Shown here: one piece after another, positions 51,676 to 63,110 of the stretch
Layout of the letters: the number at the start of each line of letters is the position of its first letter
Numbering within the stretch: position 1 is the first letter of the stretch
Assembly: GCA_029204225.1 (NCBI GenBank)
Contig: CM055106.1
Coordinates: 40,504,368 to 40,568,367, forward strand
Source: Diphasiastrum complanatum
Taxonomy: Eukaryota > Streptophyta > Lycopodiopsida > Lycopodiales > Lycopodiaceae
Direction: 5' to 3'
DNA: 64,000 nt
Translations under genes and position numbers: made by a program
Notes under the pieces: model-generated
Told to the model about the DNA's origin: nothing
Database searches by the model: none
The model's input: the letters and a program-made list of their open reading frames with translations, nothing else

Positions 51676-53245
51676 TTGATACAGGAATCGATGACAGTTG
51701 AAGAGACACTCAGCCAACCAGACTCTGATCTCTGGAGAGAAGCTATGGATAGAGAGTATTCCTCTCTGATCAAGAACCAGACATGGTCATTACTCGAAGC
51801 TCCTATTGGCTGCAGTATCATTGATTGCAAATGGATCTTTAAGATCAAATACAATGCCAACGGAGCAATTGATCGAAGGAAGGCGAGACTGGTAGCACGA
51901 GGATTTACCCAAATCCTGAATGTCGACTACAGTGAGACTTTTAGTCTAGTCATCAAAGATTCGTCGATCTGAATGCTCCTGTCTTATGTTGCAGCTGCTG
52001 ACCTCGATGTGCATCAACTCGATGTACAAACAGCCTATCTGAATGGAGTAATACAAGAAGATATCTATATGATCTAGCCCAAAGGATACGTTTTGGAAGG
52101 TATGAAAAATTATGTCTGTAAACTCCACAAAGCATTGTACGGCTTGAAACAGTCTGCCAGAGCTTGGTTTCAGAGGATCAACACATTCCTCATCGAATAG
52201 GGATTCAAACCAAGCACTTCTGATTGCAACGTCTATTCCAAGTCAGTACAGCAATCTTTCATTATCATCACCTTGTACGTGGATGATATGTTGCTCTTCA
52301 GCAACAATACCAATATGGTCAAGGATTCGAAGCAGATGCTGTTTTCAGAGCTTGACATGACTGATCTGGGAGAAGCTCACTTCTGTCTGGGAATTCAAAT
52401 GTTTTCACTCAACAAAGGTATCTTCAAATCTTCTTAATAGATACAATTTGATGAATTGTAAATTAGCTCACTCACCAATGGATCCAAGCCTGCATCTATC
52501 AAAGGACCAATGTCCCCAGACCAAGCAAGAAGAGGAGCAAATGAGAGAGTATTCTTATCGATCGATACTTGGATCTCTCATGTATGCAATGGTCTGTACA
52601 AGACCAGATATCTCTTTTGTTGTAAGCTCACTCAGCCAATACATGGCTAATCCTGGCATTGCCCATTGGAAGGCTCTCATACAAGTCATGAGATATATTC
52701 GAGCTACCATGGACCAGTGCATCTGCTATGGAGATGTCAGCAACGACAATCTCCATCAGCTCAGTGGTTATTCTGATGCAAGCTGGGGAGGAGATGTAGA
52801 CAATCGTAAATTCACATCTGGATTTACACTCTTCTTCAACGATGATCCTATCTCATGGAACAGTTGTAGGCAAACTTCTGTCGCACTTTCTTTTACAGAA
52901 GCAGAATACATTGCTGCTTCTCAATCTATCAAGGAAGCATTTCGGTTGAGAAATTTACGGTCAGATGTTAATCTGAATCAGTATAGCCCTACAATTTTAT
53001 TTTGTGATAATCAGGGTGCTATTGCCTTATCGACCAACCCTAGATTTTACTCTAGGAGTAAGCACATTAAAATCAGATATCACTACATCAGGGGCAAGGT
53101 TCTCAACAAGGAAGTAAGCTTAACGTACTGCAGAACGTTGGACATGGTTGCAGACATATTCATGAAAGCACTCGGTGTTAATGCACACAACAGATTTTGT
53201 GCATTGCTTAGTCTGAAGATCAAGGCATTCACGGATCCAGATTAA
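51676..53245 (+). pseudogene. copia RT and RNase H of the 48-54 kb element
   Basis: RT starts NQTWSLLEAPIGCSIIDCKW. Stops are seen near 51,970, 52,076 (after IYM.), 52,198 and 52,437. The catalytic TLYVDDMLLFSNN (near 52,275) is intact. RNase H (52,448-53,245) has SGYSDASWGGDVDNRKFTSG, SFTEAEYIAAS, FCDNQGAIALSTNP and HIKIRYHYIRGKV. Confidence 0.93.
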
Positions 53246-53252
53246 GAAGGGG

Positions 53253-54262
53253 TTTTGGATTTATTTTCTCTAGTCACCTAAATCCCATTTTAATCTACCT
53301 CCATTCATGTTGCATATTTACTCGCGTTGTTGTGCAATCTGCATATCAACATGCAAATTCTCACAGACGATGAAAAGACGAAAAGCAAAGGCAGACGTCG
53401 CACCCTCTTCATGCTCACCCCATGCAGCTGCGCCAACAGACTGGACAACAATTGCAGCCACCCACTATCTCCTACAGATAGCACATCCACCCTGTACTTT
53501 CTTCATCTGCACACCTGTAACATTATGTATATATTGAATACCATTTGCATATTAATTAGTGAGAGAAAACAAAGAAGAGAAGCTTATTAGAGATAGACAA
53601 AAGTAGATGCTCTGTGCATTGATTCTTAATTTTGTCAGTTAATTTCATTCCTTTACAGTTTGAATTAGCTTCGTAGAACACGCGGTTTCGTCGGCTATTG
53701 TCTTGTGCTCTATCACATTGTCGACATCTATATTTGATATACTTAATCTGATAACAGCTTTTTGTTCTGCATTCAGATCTGTGTCAATAATGTTATGCTT
53801 ATCATTATTCATTTTGTCTGACTTTTCTAGTTGCTCAATTTGGTAATCTATTTTTAGCACGACTAATATTTAGCCTTGTCTTTCGCGACTAATTATCAGT
53901 CGAACATAGTCTAGCTCTTCGCGAATCATTCGCGACACATAATATGTCTTGCTATTCATGACAAATTATTCTTCTAGCCCTTAATTTATTAATGTTTGGC
54001 TATGTAATCAAGAACGACCGTGATTTTCATCACTAACGTTCTGTTTGTTCTGATAGACATAGTCATGCTTACAGAGAGAGTCGTATAGCTCATTCTGTTG
54101 TGCACGAATACTTTCTGTTCGAGTTTGTTTCTCGTTCACGTTTCGTTTCTTGTTCATGTTTCGTTTCTCGTTCGTATTCGTCTTACCCCCTTTGAGCTAA
54201 ATTTTTTTGTTTCTAACGTACGACACCTTTCTCAACTCTCGTTCATCTCCCTCTCTCCATCA
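53253..54262 (+). repeat. 3' LTR of the 48-54 kb copia
   Basis: 1,010 bp, collinear with the left LTR with substitutions and several indels (for example extra CGTTTCTTGTTCATGTTT-type units near 54,150). The first dinucleotide is mutated. Confidence 0.95.
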
Positions 54263-54616
54263 TAGGTGGCTAAAGGCATTCTAGAACATCTGCTAACTGA
54301 GAGTAATACCGAGACTAATGAAAAAGGGCCCCTCGGTATAACCCACGATATAAAACAGAATGTAAATGGATCTCACTTTTGGAATTTGTTACCTATCAAC
54401 ACATTGAATTTCATTTTATATCAACTTTGGTTGCCATATGCACAAGTGCATAAAGAAATTTATGTATCACAAAAAAATGATGATTACAAATTGTGTACTT
54501 ACATGCATCGACTTCTTGTTTGATGTTAACTAGTCAATCAATAAAGTGTAATTGCATCTGTGAGCAATATGATTAACATTACAATGAATTGAAATACATC
54601 AGCGTAGCTGTCTCAC

Positions 54617-54940
54617 TCATTCAATTGGTGGCTCATCATTATCATTTGTCGCATCATCATGCGACAAATCCGCCAAACCAAATGAGTCTATCTCTAATTC
54701 TACCCAAATGTCTCCTATAACTTCATCATTAATAAGCTGATGGCCAGACGAGTAAGATCGTGAAAGTGTGTCGTGTGTCGTCGAACCATCCGACGATGAT
54801 GCATCACACTCAATGTCATCATTAGCTTGTGAAGGTTGCACATGATCATCCTCCAAAATTGTGACATTGAATCCGTCATCACGATCTTGTTCATGAGGTG
54901 CATCAGCTAGCCATGTCCTCCATGACATCTCTATCTTCAA
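54617..54940 (-). pseudogene. Acidic C-terminal remnant of the CACTA protein
   Basis: A 107-codon frame (MSWRTWLADAPHEQDRDDGF, then WVELEIDSFGLADLSHDDA) lies downstream of the DUF4216 segment in the same sense. A stop-ridden copy lies in unit A at about 46,470-46,800. It is probably the C-terminus of the same transposase protein; no domain of its own is recognised. Confidence 0.45.
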
Positions 54941-55094
54941 AAATTCTTTTACTTCGAGGAGCGACTTGAATCACGTACCACCATCTGGGATTTGAACGAT
55001 CGAGGGTGAAAGACCACCTGCAACTGATCGATGTTACCATAAACGTTGACTCGTAGTTAGTATCCATAGTTATGCTACAGTTGCTTGCGTAATA

Positions 55095-55532
55095 CTATAC
55101 ACAATATACATTTTTTGCAGTACACTGAAAATCGATTGATTGACAACAAAAGAGCATAGACATCTTGAAGACATCAAAGAAATGTACCTGCTCACATTGT
55201 TGCAAAAAAACAAATGTGTTGCTTTGGTTTGTCCAAAGCTTGGTGGAGTCAATGGCAAAATAACCAGTCTCATCTTTCTTGACAGTTGCATTGAGACCAT
55301 TGCAAATAACTTGGAACCATTTGACATCAAATATGAAAAAGCTGAATTGCCTAAATCCAACTTCAAGGATGTCATTGATTGTCCCACAATAATCAAGTTG
55401 AGAAGAGAGTAAATTGGTATCCGCTGTGCTTGCTTGACTCTCTTGGGTAAAATTTGCCATGACTCCACAAGTGTATTTTTTACTTTTTTTGTCAATGCAC
55501 TCTCTGTACGAAAGTGTCGTCCATGCGTCCAT
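55095..55532 (-). pseudogene. CACTA transposase-associated DUF4216-like segment
   Basis: A 145-codon frame has KKYTCGVMANFTQ, then QLDYCGTINDILEVGFRQFS, FDVKWFQVICNGLNATVKKD, ETGYFAIDSTKLW and FVFLQQCEQVHFFDVF. The order '..sGV......dYyGvL.dI.el.y.....lFkcdW.......D..gf..id........PF.la.qa.qVfyv.d' is that of DUF4216, found next to the catalytic domain in plant CACTA TNP2-like proteins. The catalytic part is absent here. Confidence 0.7.
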
Positions 55533-55812
55533 AGTGCATTTTATTTTTTGTACTGAATGAAATGGAACTTAATGTGTTAGGGATACAACAAAGATGTACA
55601 AAATTGCATGTATTAATAGACATGTGAAGGTTGACCATCATAGCTTACATGTAAATCGCACCCCCTTGCATATTCCCGCTCTCTCTCTGTTACTTCCTGG
55701 TTGTTTTTTGAGGCTTCTCTAAGTGCATCACCACGTAGCCAATCAAGCGTCATGTCCTTGGGTAGGAGGGCAAGGTCAGGTGGGTATGGTTGTTAGTTTT
55801 TTTACTAACATA

Positions 55813-56213
55813 CTATATTGTTGGGTTTTCCAATATCCGGAAATAGGTTCGGACCGATTTCTGTAAGAGCCGTCGGTTCTTATATTTGGTTCCCAATATG
55901 TATTAATTTTATAAAAACTAATAAAAAATCATTTTGAAAATTATTATTGCTAAAATAGTCACATGCTAAAAGCCATTAATAAATGTTAGGTTCTATAAAA
56001 TGAATTGATACTCGGGTTATACCCCCCTCCAAGGATCAAAGGGACCCGATGGTTTTGAACCGTGGCCCGTTCTTACAAAGGAACATATCCGCCAGTTCTA
56101 CACATAACCCAATTTAGGGTAACAAGTGTACCCGCCGGTCAGGGTCTTAAGTAGAACCGGGTTGATAAGCGGGTTTAGAACGGAAATTAAAAAATCGTTA
56201 CCCAACCAACACT
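55813..56213. mobile_element. Possible hAT-like MITE in CACTA unit B
   Basis: About 400 bp absent from unit A. Its ends are loosely inverted: ATATTGTTGGGTTTTCC on the left and, reversed, CAGTGTTGGTTGGGTAACG on the right. The inside has several CCGGTTCT/AGAACCGG-like motifs typical of hAT derivatives. No 8-bp target duplication was confirmed. Confidence 0.35.
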
Positions 56214-56755
56214 GGTCACCCAAAAATAGGTCTTGGATGCCAAATACGTCGATGTTTGGACACTTATGACATCCTTTAACCAGATGAGAAATACAATTTA
56301 GCAGACAAAAAATTGTGACGTCAAGTGCACTATATATTCTTTGACAAGGCTTGGGAGGAGCCGGCAATCTTTGAAAATTGTGTTTTCTAGAATGCATTAA
56401 TTTTGAGTTGATTTAGAATCCATCAAATTAGAATGCACCTCAGAACAAGCAAAAAATACTATTTCTAATTTAGTCAGGACCTTGGAATTGCCCTCGGTAT
56501 ACTGAAGCTAGTGTGAGTGTATACCAAGGGCCAGACAGATTCTTGAAAATTTCGAAAAGTCTGACATTTTCCGTGGCATTTTCGAAGAGGGAAGAGGAGT
56601 GGGTGATGGAATCAAGGGACATACCTGCTGCCTTTGTCCTCTCCCTTGTTTGTTGATCTTTGCTCACCCACTTTATCCTCCTTGCTCTCCTTATTCTCCT
56701 CACATTTGAGTGCTCCTCTTGCTTCTCTTGCTATTACTTTTTGCTTTCTCCTCTT

Positions 56756-57480
56756 GCATTTTGCTTGTTCTTCTTGCTCCTCTTGCACTTTGCTTGTTGC
56801 CCTTGCTCTTCCTCTTAGCTTACTCCTTGTAGAATCAAATGTGGGGAGGTCAAGAAAGAAAGGGAAAGTGGAGGATGGAGGCTTTTTGAGTTGTTGGATG
56901 CAAGGTAATCTCCTTTCTCGCTCTCTCTTTCTCTAGCATCATAGTATCCATCTCAATGTGATCTCAATTTGGTTTTATTGACACCACGTTTTCTATGTAG
57001 GCTTTCCTCTGAGGCGAAGGAGTCGATGGATCCAATTTTTTGAGAAGCAGGCAGGTTGGAAAGGCCATCGGAATAGGTGGATCTGCAATATTTACTATTC
57101 CGAAGGCTAATTCAAAGACTATTCCAAAGGCAGTTCCAGGTGAGGGTATTGTAGTTGAGGTTGCTGTAGTTGAAGGCAGATCCGTAGTTGAGGTTGTTGT
57201 AGATCTGGAGTTTCAGAGAGTCGGAATGCCTATCGGAATATATGGATCTGTTGGATTTGTCATATCAGTGCCTATTCCGATGGCTGTTCCGATGCCAGAT
57301 CATGCTGTTTTTTGGTGGATACGCTGGATTGCATATGGATGTTTGTTGCTTTTTTTCTAAAATGAATTTGTTACAACTGTTTTTTGTGATACTAAACTAA
57401 ACAAACTGCAATACTGTTTTTGTTTTGCAGATTTCATTATAGCATTTCAAACAAATCATCATAGCAGCTTACGGCAGATC
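56756..57480. other. Non-coding sequence with short palindromic repeats
   Basis: CTTGCTCCTCTTGCACTTTG-type pyrimidine-rich repeats to 56,830, then unassigned DNA. From 57,060 inverted pairs such as CATCGGAATAGGTGGATCTG and CTATTCCGATGGC appear. The open frame at 57,040-57,360 is built of these repeats and is not taken as a gene. Confidence 0.45.
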
Positions 57481-58420
57481 ATAGCAGGTACTTTGAAGGT
57501 CGGAATGGACCTCGGAATAAATCATGCTAGTTCTAGTAGTATACTAGTGTCTATTCTGATGTCTGTTCTGACCTCTGCTGAGACTTTTTTTTATCTTTCA
57601 AATGACAGATCTGTGAATGTTATGATACATTTGTAAAGCTTGGGTGTTTTTTTTAGAAGACTATTCAAATGTGCTGACCAGTTCTATGATTTTCCCATGA
57701 GGATTTGTTACATGGGTTCTTGATATGAAATTGTTTTGCAGTTTTTTATGCCAATTCTTGGGCTCTAACATCATCCAAGCAGCTGACTGACACAACTGCA
57801 GTTCCAAGTACCTGTACAGTATTGTAGTAGTTTGTCTCCTATTTTTTGTTGTAGATCCACATTTTGTAGTGTAGAACTACATTCAGCATTATTTTCATTA
57901 GGATTCATGAAAACATATCTGCACATCCTAAAAAGAAATCTATACTTTTATTGATGAATCTGTTGATAATGGGTACATCTGGGGTGGGAATCAGTGGAAG
58001 TCAGAACAGATCTCGGAATATCAGGATCTATTTAAGACAATATAACATCTCTTATTCTGAGGTCCATTCCGACCTCTGCTCATACATTTTTTACAATTCA
58101 TAAACAAATTATATGCTAGATTATTACCAGCCCATGAATGTAGATTATATACCTCTTCTCATAGATGCTTATCTCCTATCTTTTGTTGTAGATACACGTT
58201 TTGCAGTATAGGAATACATTCAATTTTATTTTACATTATGATTTATGAAAATACATCTATACATTTTAGAAACAAATCTGTACATTTATTGATGGATCTG
58301 TTGATAATGGGTGAAAATCAGTGAAGGTCGGAACAGACCTCGGAATATGTGGATCTATTCAAGACACTATACCATCTTTTATTCCGAGGTCCATTCCGAC
58401 CTCTGCTCTTACATTCAAAA
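57480..58420. repeat. Tandem ~350-bp units with palindromic AGGTCGGAA...TTCCGACCT cores
   Basis: At least two units (about 57,838-58,190 and 58,190-58,420) share the order: GTAGAT.CACATTTTG.AGT, ACATTCA.TTTTATTTT, TTGATG.ATCTGTTGATAATGG, then a core with arms GGTCGGAACAGACCTCGGAA and TTCCGAGGTCCATTCCGACC separated by about 40-45 bp. A looser core lies at 57,497-57,575. No protein is encoded. Confidence 0.8.
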
Positions 58421-58834
58421 ACAAATTTGGTAAACATTGGCAATACGTGTCTGAACAATGCTAGATTATTACCACCTCAGCTATTATATCAAGATTACAA
58501 AATTCCCGCCCCAATTGATACATTTTGACTCAACATCACCACATTTTCTAGATTCTTTCATCACATTGAGGCCTTCATGCTGCCTTCTTGATTACGTTTG
58601 TCCTTGAAATGACGACACTTCTCCGCTGGTGTTTTTATGAACCTGCTGGAGAACTCCATTGTTGGCCTAAGAAAACAAATGATCTCCACTCTCAACAATT
58701 CGTGGTATACATAATTAATGTTTCAAGCTTACTAGTTTGTGCTGCTCTGATTTGTAGGATCTTAATCTAGTCCTGTTATTTTAATTTAAAAGATAATAGT
58801 TTATGTGTTGTGTATTGGTTATGTTTTCATGCTC

Positions 58835-58950
<116 letters not shown>

Positions 58951-59325
58951 AAAGGTAACCAACACTCCCAGTTCTAGGAAGGTGTGTAGCCCTTGTTTTC
59001 TTCCGATAAAGACGTGGTTCAAATGTTTCTTGTTGGACGATAAGTTCCATGAGAAAGCCCAAATGCCATAGAGAGGGAGCATGTGGTGACATTCTAGAAT
59101 AGGATATAATCGTGTGTGTGTGTGATGCCATTTGTTTATGTTTCATGATTATCAGTTCATGCTACCAGAATTCGCAGATCTTGATTTATGTTTCATGCTT
59201 ACTAGTTTGTGCTACTCTGATTTGTAGGATCTTAATCTATTCATGTTATTTTGATTTGCAAGATCATAATTTATGTGTTGTGTATTGGTTATGTTTTCAT
59301 GCTTAGAAATAGAGAGCAAGAGATT

Positions 59326-59327
<2 letters not shown>

Positions 59328-59407
<80 letters not shown>
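59328..59407. repeat. (GA)n microsatellite
   Basis: About 80 bp of pure GA at the equivalent place in copy 2 of the block; its length differs from copy 1. Confidence 0.97.
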
Positions 59408-59409
<2 letters not shown>

Positions 59410-59822
59410 ATGAAAGAGTTAAAGGTAACCAACACTCCCAATTCTAGAAAGGTGTGTAGCCCTTGTTTTCTTCCGATAAAGGCCTAGTTCAAATGTTTCT
59501 TGTTGGACGATAAGTTCCACGAGAAAGCCCAAACGTCGTAGGGAGGAAACATGTGGTGACATTCTGGAATAGGATATAACCGTATGGTTCGGGAGTTTTG
59601 ATTAGCACTCTACTATGTTCTTTCTTTTCTTTATCCTCGTGTGTGTTTAGGTTTTAGGGTTTAGAGTGTGCATGTGCGTGTGTGATGCCATTCGTTTATG
59701 TTTCATGATTACCATTTTATTGTACCCTTATTTGCAAAATCTTGATTTATGTTTCATGCTTACTAGTTTGTGCTACTCTGATTTATAGGATCTTAATCTA
59801 TTCATGTTATTTTAATTCCGCG

Positions 59823-60312
59823 GGGGTGTCTTGCCTAAAAATGACGACACCAAAGAGGCATATGGTGTGCAGGCCATTGGCGTTCTTGAACCTTATGGTT
59901 CACCACATCGAAATGAGAAAAGTGTGTCTGCTACTTCAAACTCAATAACTCTAAAAGGTTGCATGAGGTTCATTTGGATTCAAACAAGTGTCCACATGTA
60001 ACTACTTTGAAGTGTTGTGTTCGAAGAAGCAGCATCCTTTTCTTTCTTCGATGCTACGAACTGCAAGATTCAAGGACTGCCATGGGCCTGCACACCATAC
60101 TCCTCTTTTGTGTCTTCATATAAGAGACACCCCCTCATTACATACGAGTCACATGTGGGGCCAGTGAGCCTCTTGTTGATGTCTATTCCTCAATGTGGTT
60201 CAATTGGATCATCATTGTTCCTTGAATTTGAAATGGTCATGAATGGACAATATATGTGTTGGTATTAATGTTGTAGCTATGAGTCAGTATACATAAAAAT
60301 TTTGGAATCCGT
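59823..60312. repeat. ~490-bp duplicated segment, copy 1
   Basis: From GGGTGTCTTGCCTAAAAATG through AAGAGGCATATGGTGTGCAG and GTGTTGGTATTAATGTTGTA. The partner is at 60,937-61,430. Neither copy has a continuous conserved reading frame that I recognise. Confidence 0.85.
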
Positions 60313-60936
60313 TTCACAAAAATCCCTTGGAATATGTGTTTCTGTTTAATTCAGTATACCATCTGTTATTTCAAGGTCGATTCTGACCTTTTCTCATAAA
60401 TTTTTTTAGATCATAAACAGATTTCATGCTAGATTGTTACCAGATCATATATGCTAATTATATATCTCTGTAGGACTACATTCAATTTTATTCTCATTAA
60501 TAAAAACAGTTCTACACATCCTAGAAAGAATTCTGTACTTTTTGTTGATAAATCTGTTGATAAGTGGGGTGGGAATCAGTGGAGGTCGGAACAGACCTTG
60601 GAATATGTGTCTGTTTAATTCAGTATACCATTTGTTATTCCGAGGTCGATTCTGACCTCTGCTCATACATTTTTTTTAGATCATAAACAGATTATATGCT
60701 AGATCGTTACCAGCTCATAGATGCTAGATTATATACCTCTGCTCATAAACTTATCATAGTCCGAGCTTTTATAGGTATCGAGTCAAAGCTACAAGGGCAA
60801 TACCAACATATAAATTATTTTTCCATCTCCAATTACCCACAAACCATAACCCTAACAATAATGGTTAACACACAAATCCATTGAGGATGCAAGGAGGGCT
60901 AACTGGCTCCTCGATTGAGATGTCTATGCCGATTGG
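60313..60936. repeat. Further palindromic unit(s) between the duplicated segments
   Basis: A decayed half at 60,325-60,400 and a full core at 60,584-60,660 (GGTCGGAACAGACCTTGGAA and TTCCGAGGTCGATTCTGACC arms) repeat the 57.5-58.4 kb units, including the ATCATAAACAGATTATATGC tail. Confidence 0.8.
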
Positions 60937-61430
60937 GTGTCTTGTCTAAAAATCGAGAGACCAAAGAGGCATATGGTGTGCAGGCCGTGGACGTTCTTGA
61001 ACCTCATGGTTCACCACATCGAAATGAGGAAAGTGTGTCTGCTACTTCAAACTCAATAACTCGAAAAGGTTGCTTGAGGTTCATCTGGATTCAAACAAGT
61101 GTCCACTTGTAACCGCTTTGAAGTGTTGAGTTCGAAGTAGTAGCATCCTTTTCACTCTTCGATGCTACGAACCATCAGACTCAAGGATTGCCATGGTCCT
61201 ACACACCATGTTCCTCTTTGATCTCTTCATATATAGGATAGACACCCCCTCGTTACGTACAATTCACTTGCGAGGCCAATGAGCCTCCTATTGATGTCTA
61301 CTCCTCAATGTCGTTTAATTTGGGTCATCATTGTTCTTTGAACTGGAAATGGCCGTGAATATGACAATACATATGTGTTGGTATTGACGTTGTAGCTATG
61401 AGGGAATATACATAAAAGTTTTGGCATTCG
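60937..61430. repeat. ~490-bp duplicated segment, copy 2
   Basis: Matches 59,823-60,312 with scattered substitutions (GGGTGTCTTGTCTAAAAATC, AAGAGGCATATGGTGTGCAG, GTGTTGGTATTGACGTTGTA). The offset between copies is about 1,114 bp. Confidence 0.85.
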
Positions 61431-61466
61431 TTTCACAATACTCTTATTTTTTAAGCCCATGGGACA

Positions 61467-61509
<43 letters not shown>
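61467..61509. repeat. (GA)n microsatellite, interrupted
   Basis: About 43 bp of GA with one AAA interruption, just upstream of the Ser/Pro-rich frame. Confidence 0.95.
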
Positions 61510-61590
61510 TGGTGATGTATTTTTCTTACTAATTTTTAAGACTCCCATTGGTTGTCTGCAGTATTTATCCCTCATTCCGTTGCACCCATT

Positions 61591-62578
61591 ATGTCAGATA
61601 CAGGATTTTCTAGTCAGAGGTCAGGCCATAGTCGCTGGTCATCTTGCCTTTCCTGTATGAGCGAGAGTGAGCTCATTGGCTACTTTGATCAGTTGCCTTC
61701 CTTGCAACAGGATAGGGTCTTACAGCGCTTGACGGCTCGACGGGAGGCTCGTAGCTCCTCTCGATTGGTTGAGTACACATCATCAACCGAGGAGATTCAA
61801 TCCACTCCTTGTGTAGACCAGTCACAGGTTTCCCCTTCCCGTGAGGGTCACTCCGACGAGGGTCGCACCTCCACCCATGTCACTACTGCCAGTGCTTCCT
61901 CCGGACGCTCTCGGGAGAGGAGGAGGAGCCACCTCGGTGTCTCCTGTTGTGGAGGATGTGGTGATGACCCTGACGTGGTCATGAGTCCTGCACGTCCGCG
62001 TAGCGCATCTCATCGTGGGGAGTCCCTACTTCGAGATACACTGACCCAGGAGGCAGCACGCACGTCACACGATACTGCGACTCCTGCATCCGTCACACCT
62101 GAGATTCCCGGCATGCCTACTTTTACCCCTCACATTTTCCCTCCCTCTGAACCCACTACCACTGAGTCATTTCCTCCTGGCTATGCGCCATGGGGTCACG
62201 TTTCATCGTGGGGTTTTCAGCCCACTCTCCTCCAGTCCCCCCCCTATATATTCTCTGATCTAGATGCCCCCCATTGGCTATTCTCCCCTCGGTACCCCAC
62301 AACATCAGTATTCTCCCGTCGGCGGGGCATCTTTCATACCTGAGGCCACCCCCGTAGACACTCCCATGGCCACGTCTCCCATACCGGAGAGCACCCCCGT
62401 AGACACTCCCAGGGCCACGTCGCCACCAGCTGTCATCCCGCTGTCGTATGACATAGATAGGGATGGTCACTTCATTGAGAATAACCATGGTAAGACGGTC
62501 ATCACGCGCATGAGGGAGCTCATGTATATCCACTTTCCTAGAGACATCTTTCATGACTGGCGCGACACTCAAATTTAA
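61591..62578 (+). pseudogene. Ser/Pro-rich protein with one frameshift, possibly a CACTA-type accessory ORF
   Basis: The likely start is ATG 61,591 (MSDTGFSSQRSGHSRWSSC); an in-frame ATG exists at 61,552, but a CTGCAG acceptor-like site lies between them. The first part is Arg/Ser-rich (SESELIGYFDQLPSLQQDRV), then Pro/Thr-rich. The frame runs to 62,343, but from about 62,264 the overlapping frame (YSPLGTPQHQYSPVGGASFI, ATPVDTPMATSPIPESTPVD) better continues the composition and ends TRMRELMYIHFPRDIFHDWR. C runs at 62,237-62,244 and 62,267-62,272 are the likely slip sites. The ending is weakly like the 'IT..i...y..p...W...P' start of Ptta/En-Spm plant transposase proteins. Function not established. 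Confidence 0.5.
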
Positions 62579-62840
62579 AGTAAAGGGTGCCCCCTATTTG
62601 TTGAAGATTGAGCTATGAAAGAAAACTCTACATAGTAATAAGATTATGAACATTAGTTACATATGAGAGAACCGTTTACAACCAATTGCAAGCTCCTAAT
62701 TCCTAATAGTACCACATCAACACTAGACGTTAGAACGGGCTTGAAAAACTAGACAGTTTTAAAGGAGAGAATCTTGCACATTATCGACTATACATATTAC
62801 AAAAATCGAACAGCAGCTTAGTCTCCCCATAATTTTAACA
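62579..62840. other. Short unassigned spacer
   Basis: AT-rich DNA between the Ser/Pro-rich frame and the GC-rich island; no feature recognised. Confidence 0.4.
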
Positions 62841-63110
62841 CCTTGACGTGCCAGGGTGCATCAAGGGTGCATCAGGGTGCGCCAGCGAGGGGCTGGCCGA
62901 AAAGGCGCAGGCGGGCGCCATGGCGCCAAGGGGGGCGTAGGGCAGCACCCAGGTGGGTGGCACCGGGCAAGCAACGCCCAGGTGGCGCCGGGCAACGCCC
63001 ATGGCGTCAGGCAGGCCAGGCATGGCCCTGGTGGCATTGGGCAACGCCAATGGCGTTGGGCAGGTGGTGGGTGCACTAGGAACCAGGCAGGTGGCACTGG
63101 GTAGCTTCAC
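62840..63110. repeat. GC-rich degenerate tandem repeat
   Basis: GGTGCATCA-type units lead into GGCAACGCC-, ATGGCG- and CAGGTGG-type units (for example GGTGGCGCCGGGCAACGCCC and GGTGGCATTGGGCAACGCCA). All six frames are open for some distance, which follows from composition and not from a gene. Confidence 0.8.

Larger units (their letters stand above)
48137..54262 (+). mobile_element. Complete Ty1/copia retrotransposon inserted in CACTA unit B
   Basis: LTRs at 48,137-49,108 and 53,253-54,262 are flanked by the target duplication TAGGT (48,132-48,136; 54,263-54,267). The primer site TGGTATCAGAGCT starts at 49,109 and the purine tract AAGAAGGGG ends at 53,252. The right LTR begins TT where TG is expected. 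Gag to RNase H are all present on plus, interrupted by a handful of single-base lesions, so this is the best preserved element of the window. Confidence 0.97.
47831..56755 (-). mobile_element. CACTA-derived unit B, split by a copia and a MITE-like insert
   Basis: The left end is CACTACAAGAGGACAAGCG, a classical CACTA terminus. Subterminal repeats follow (GAGGGGTATACCGAGGG). After the copia (48,137-54,262) the unit continues with the transposase C-terminal region (54,617-55,532, minus) and right-hand subterminal repeats to CTCCTCTT (56,755), where similarity to unit A ends. The right terminus is degraded: CCTCTTGCATTTT where CCTCTTGTAGTG would be expected. CACTA elements usually make a 3-bp target duplication; none could be confirmed. 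Confidence 0.6.

Noticed and set aside
57040-57360. A 106-codon Val/Gly/Ile-rich open frame.
   Set aside because: It is composed of the palindromic repeat motifs and has no domain or start context.
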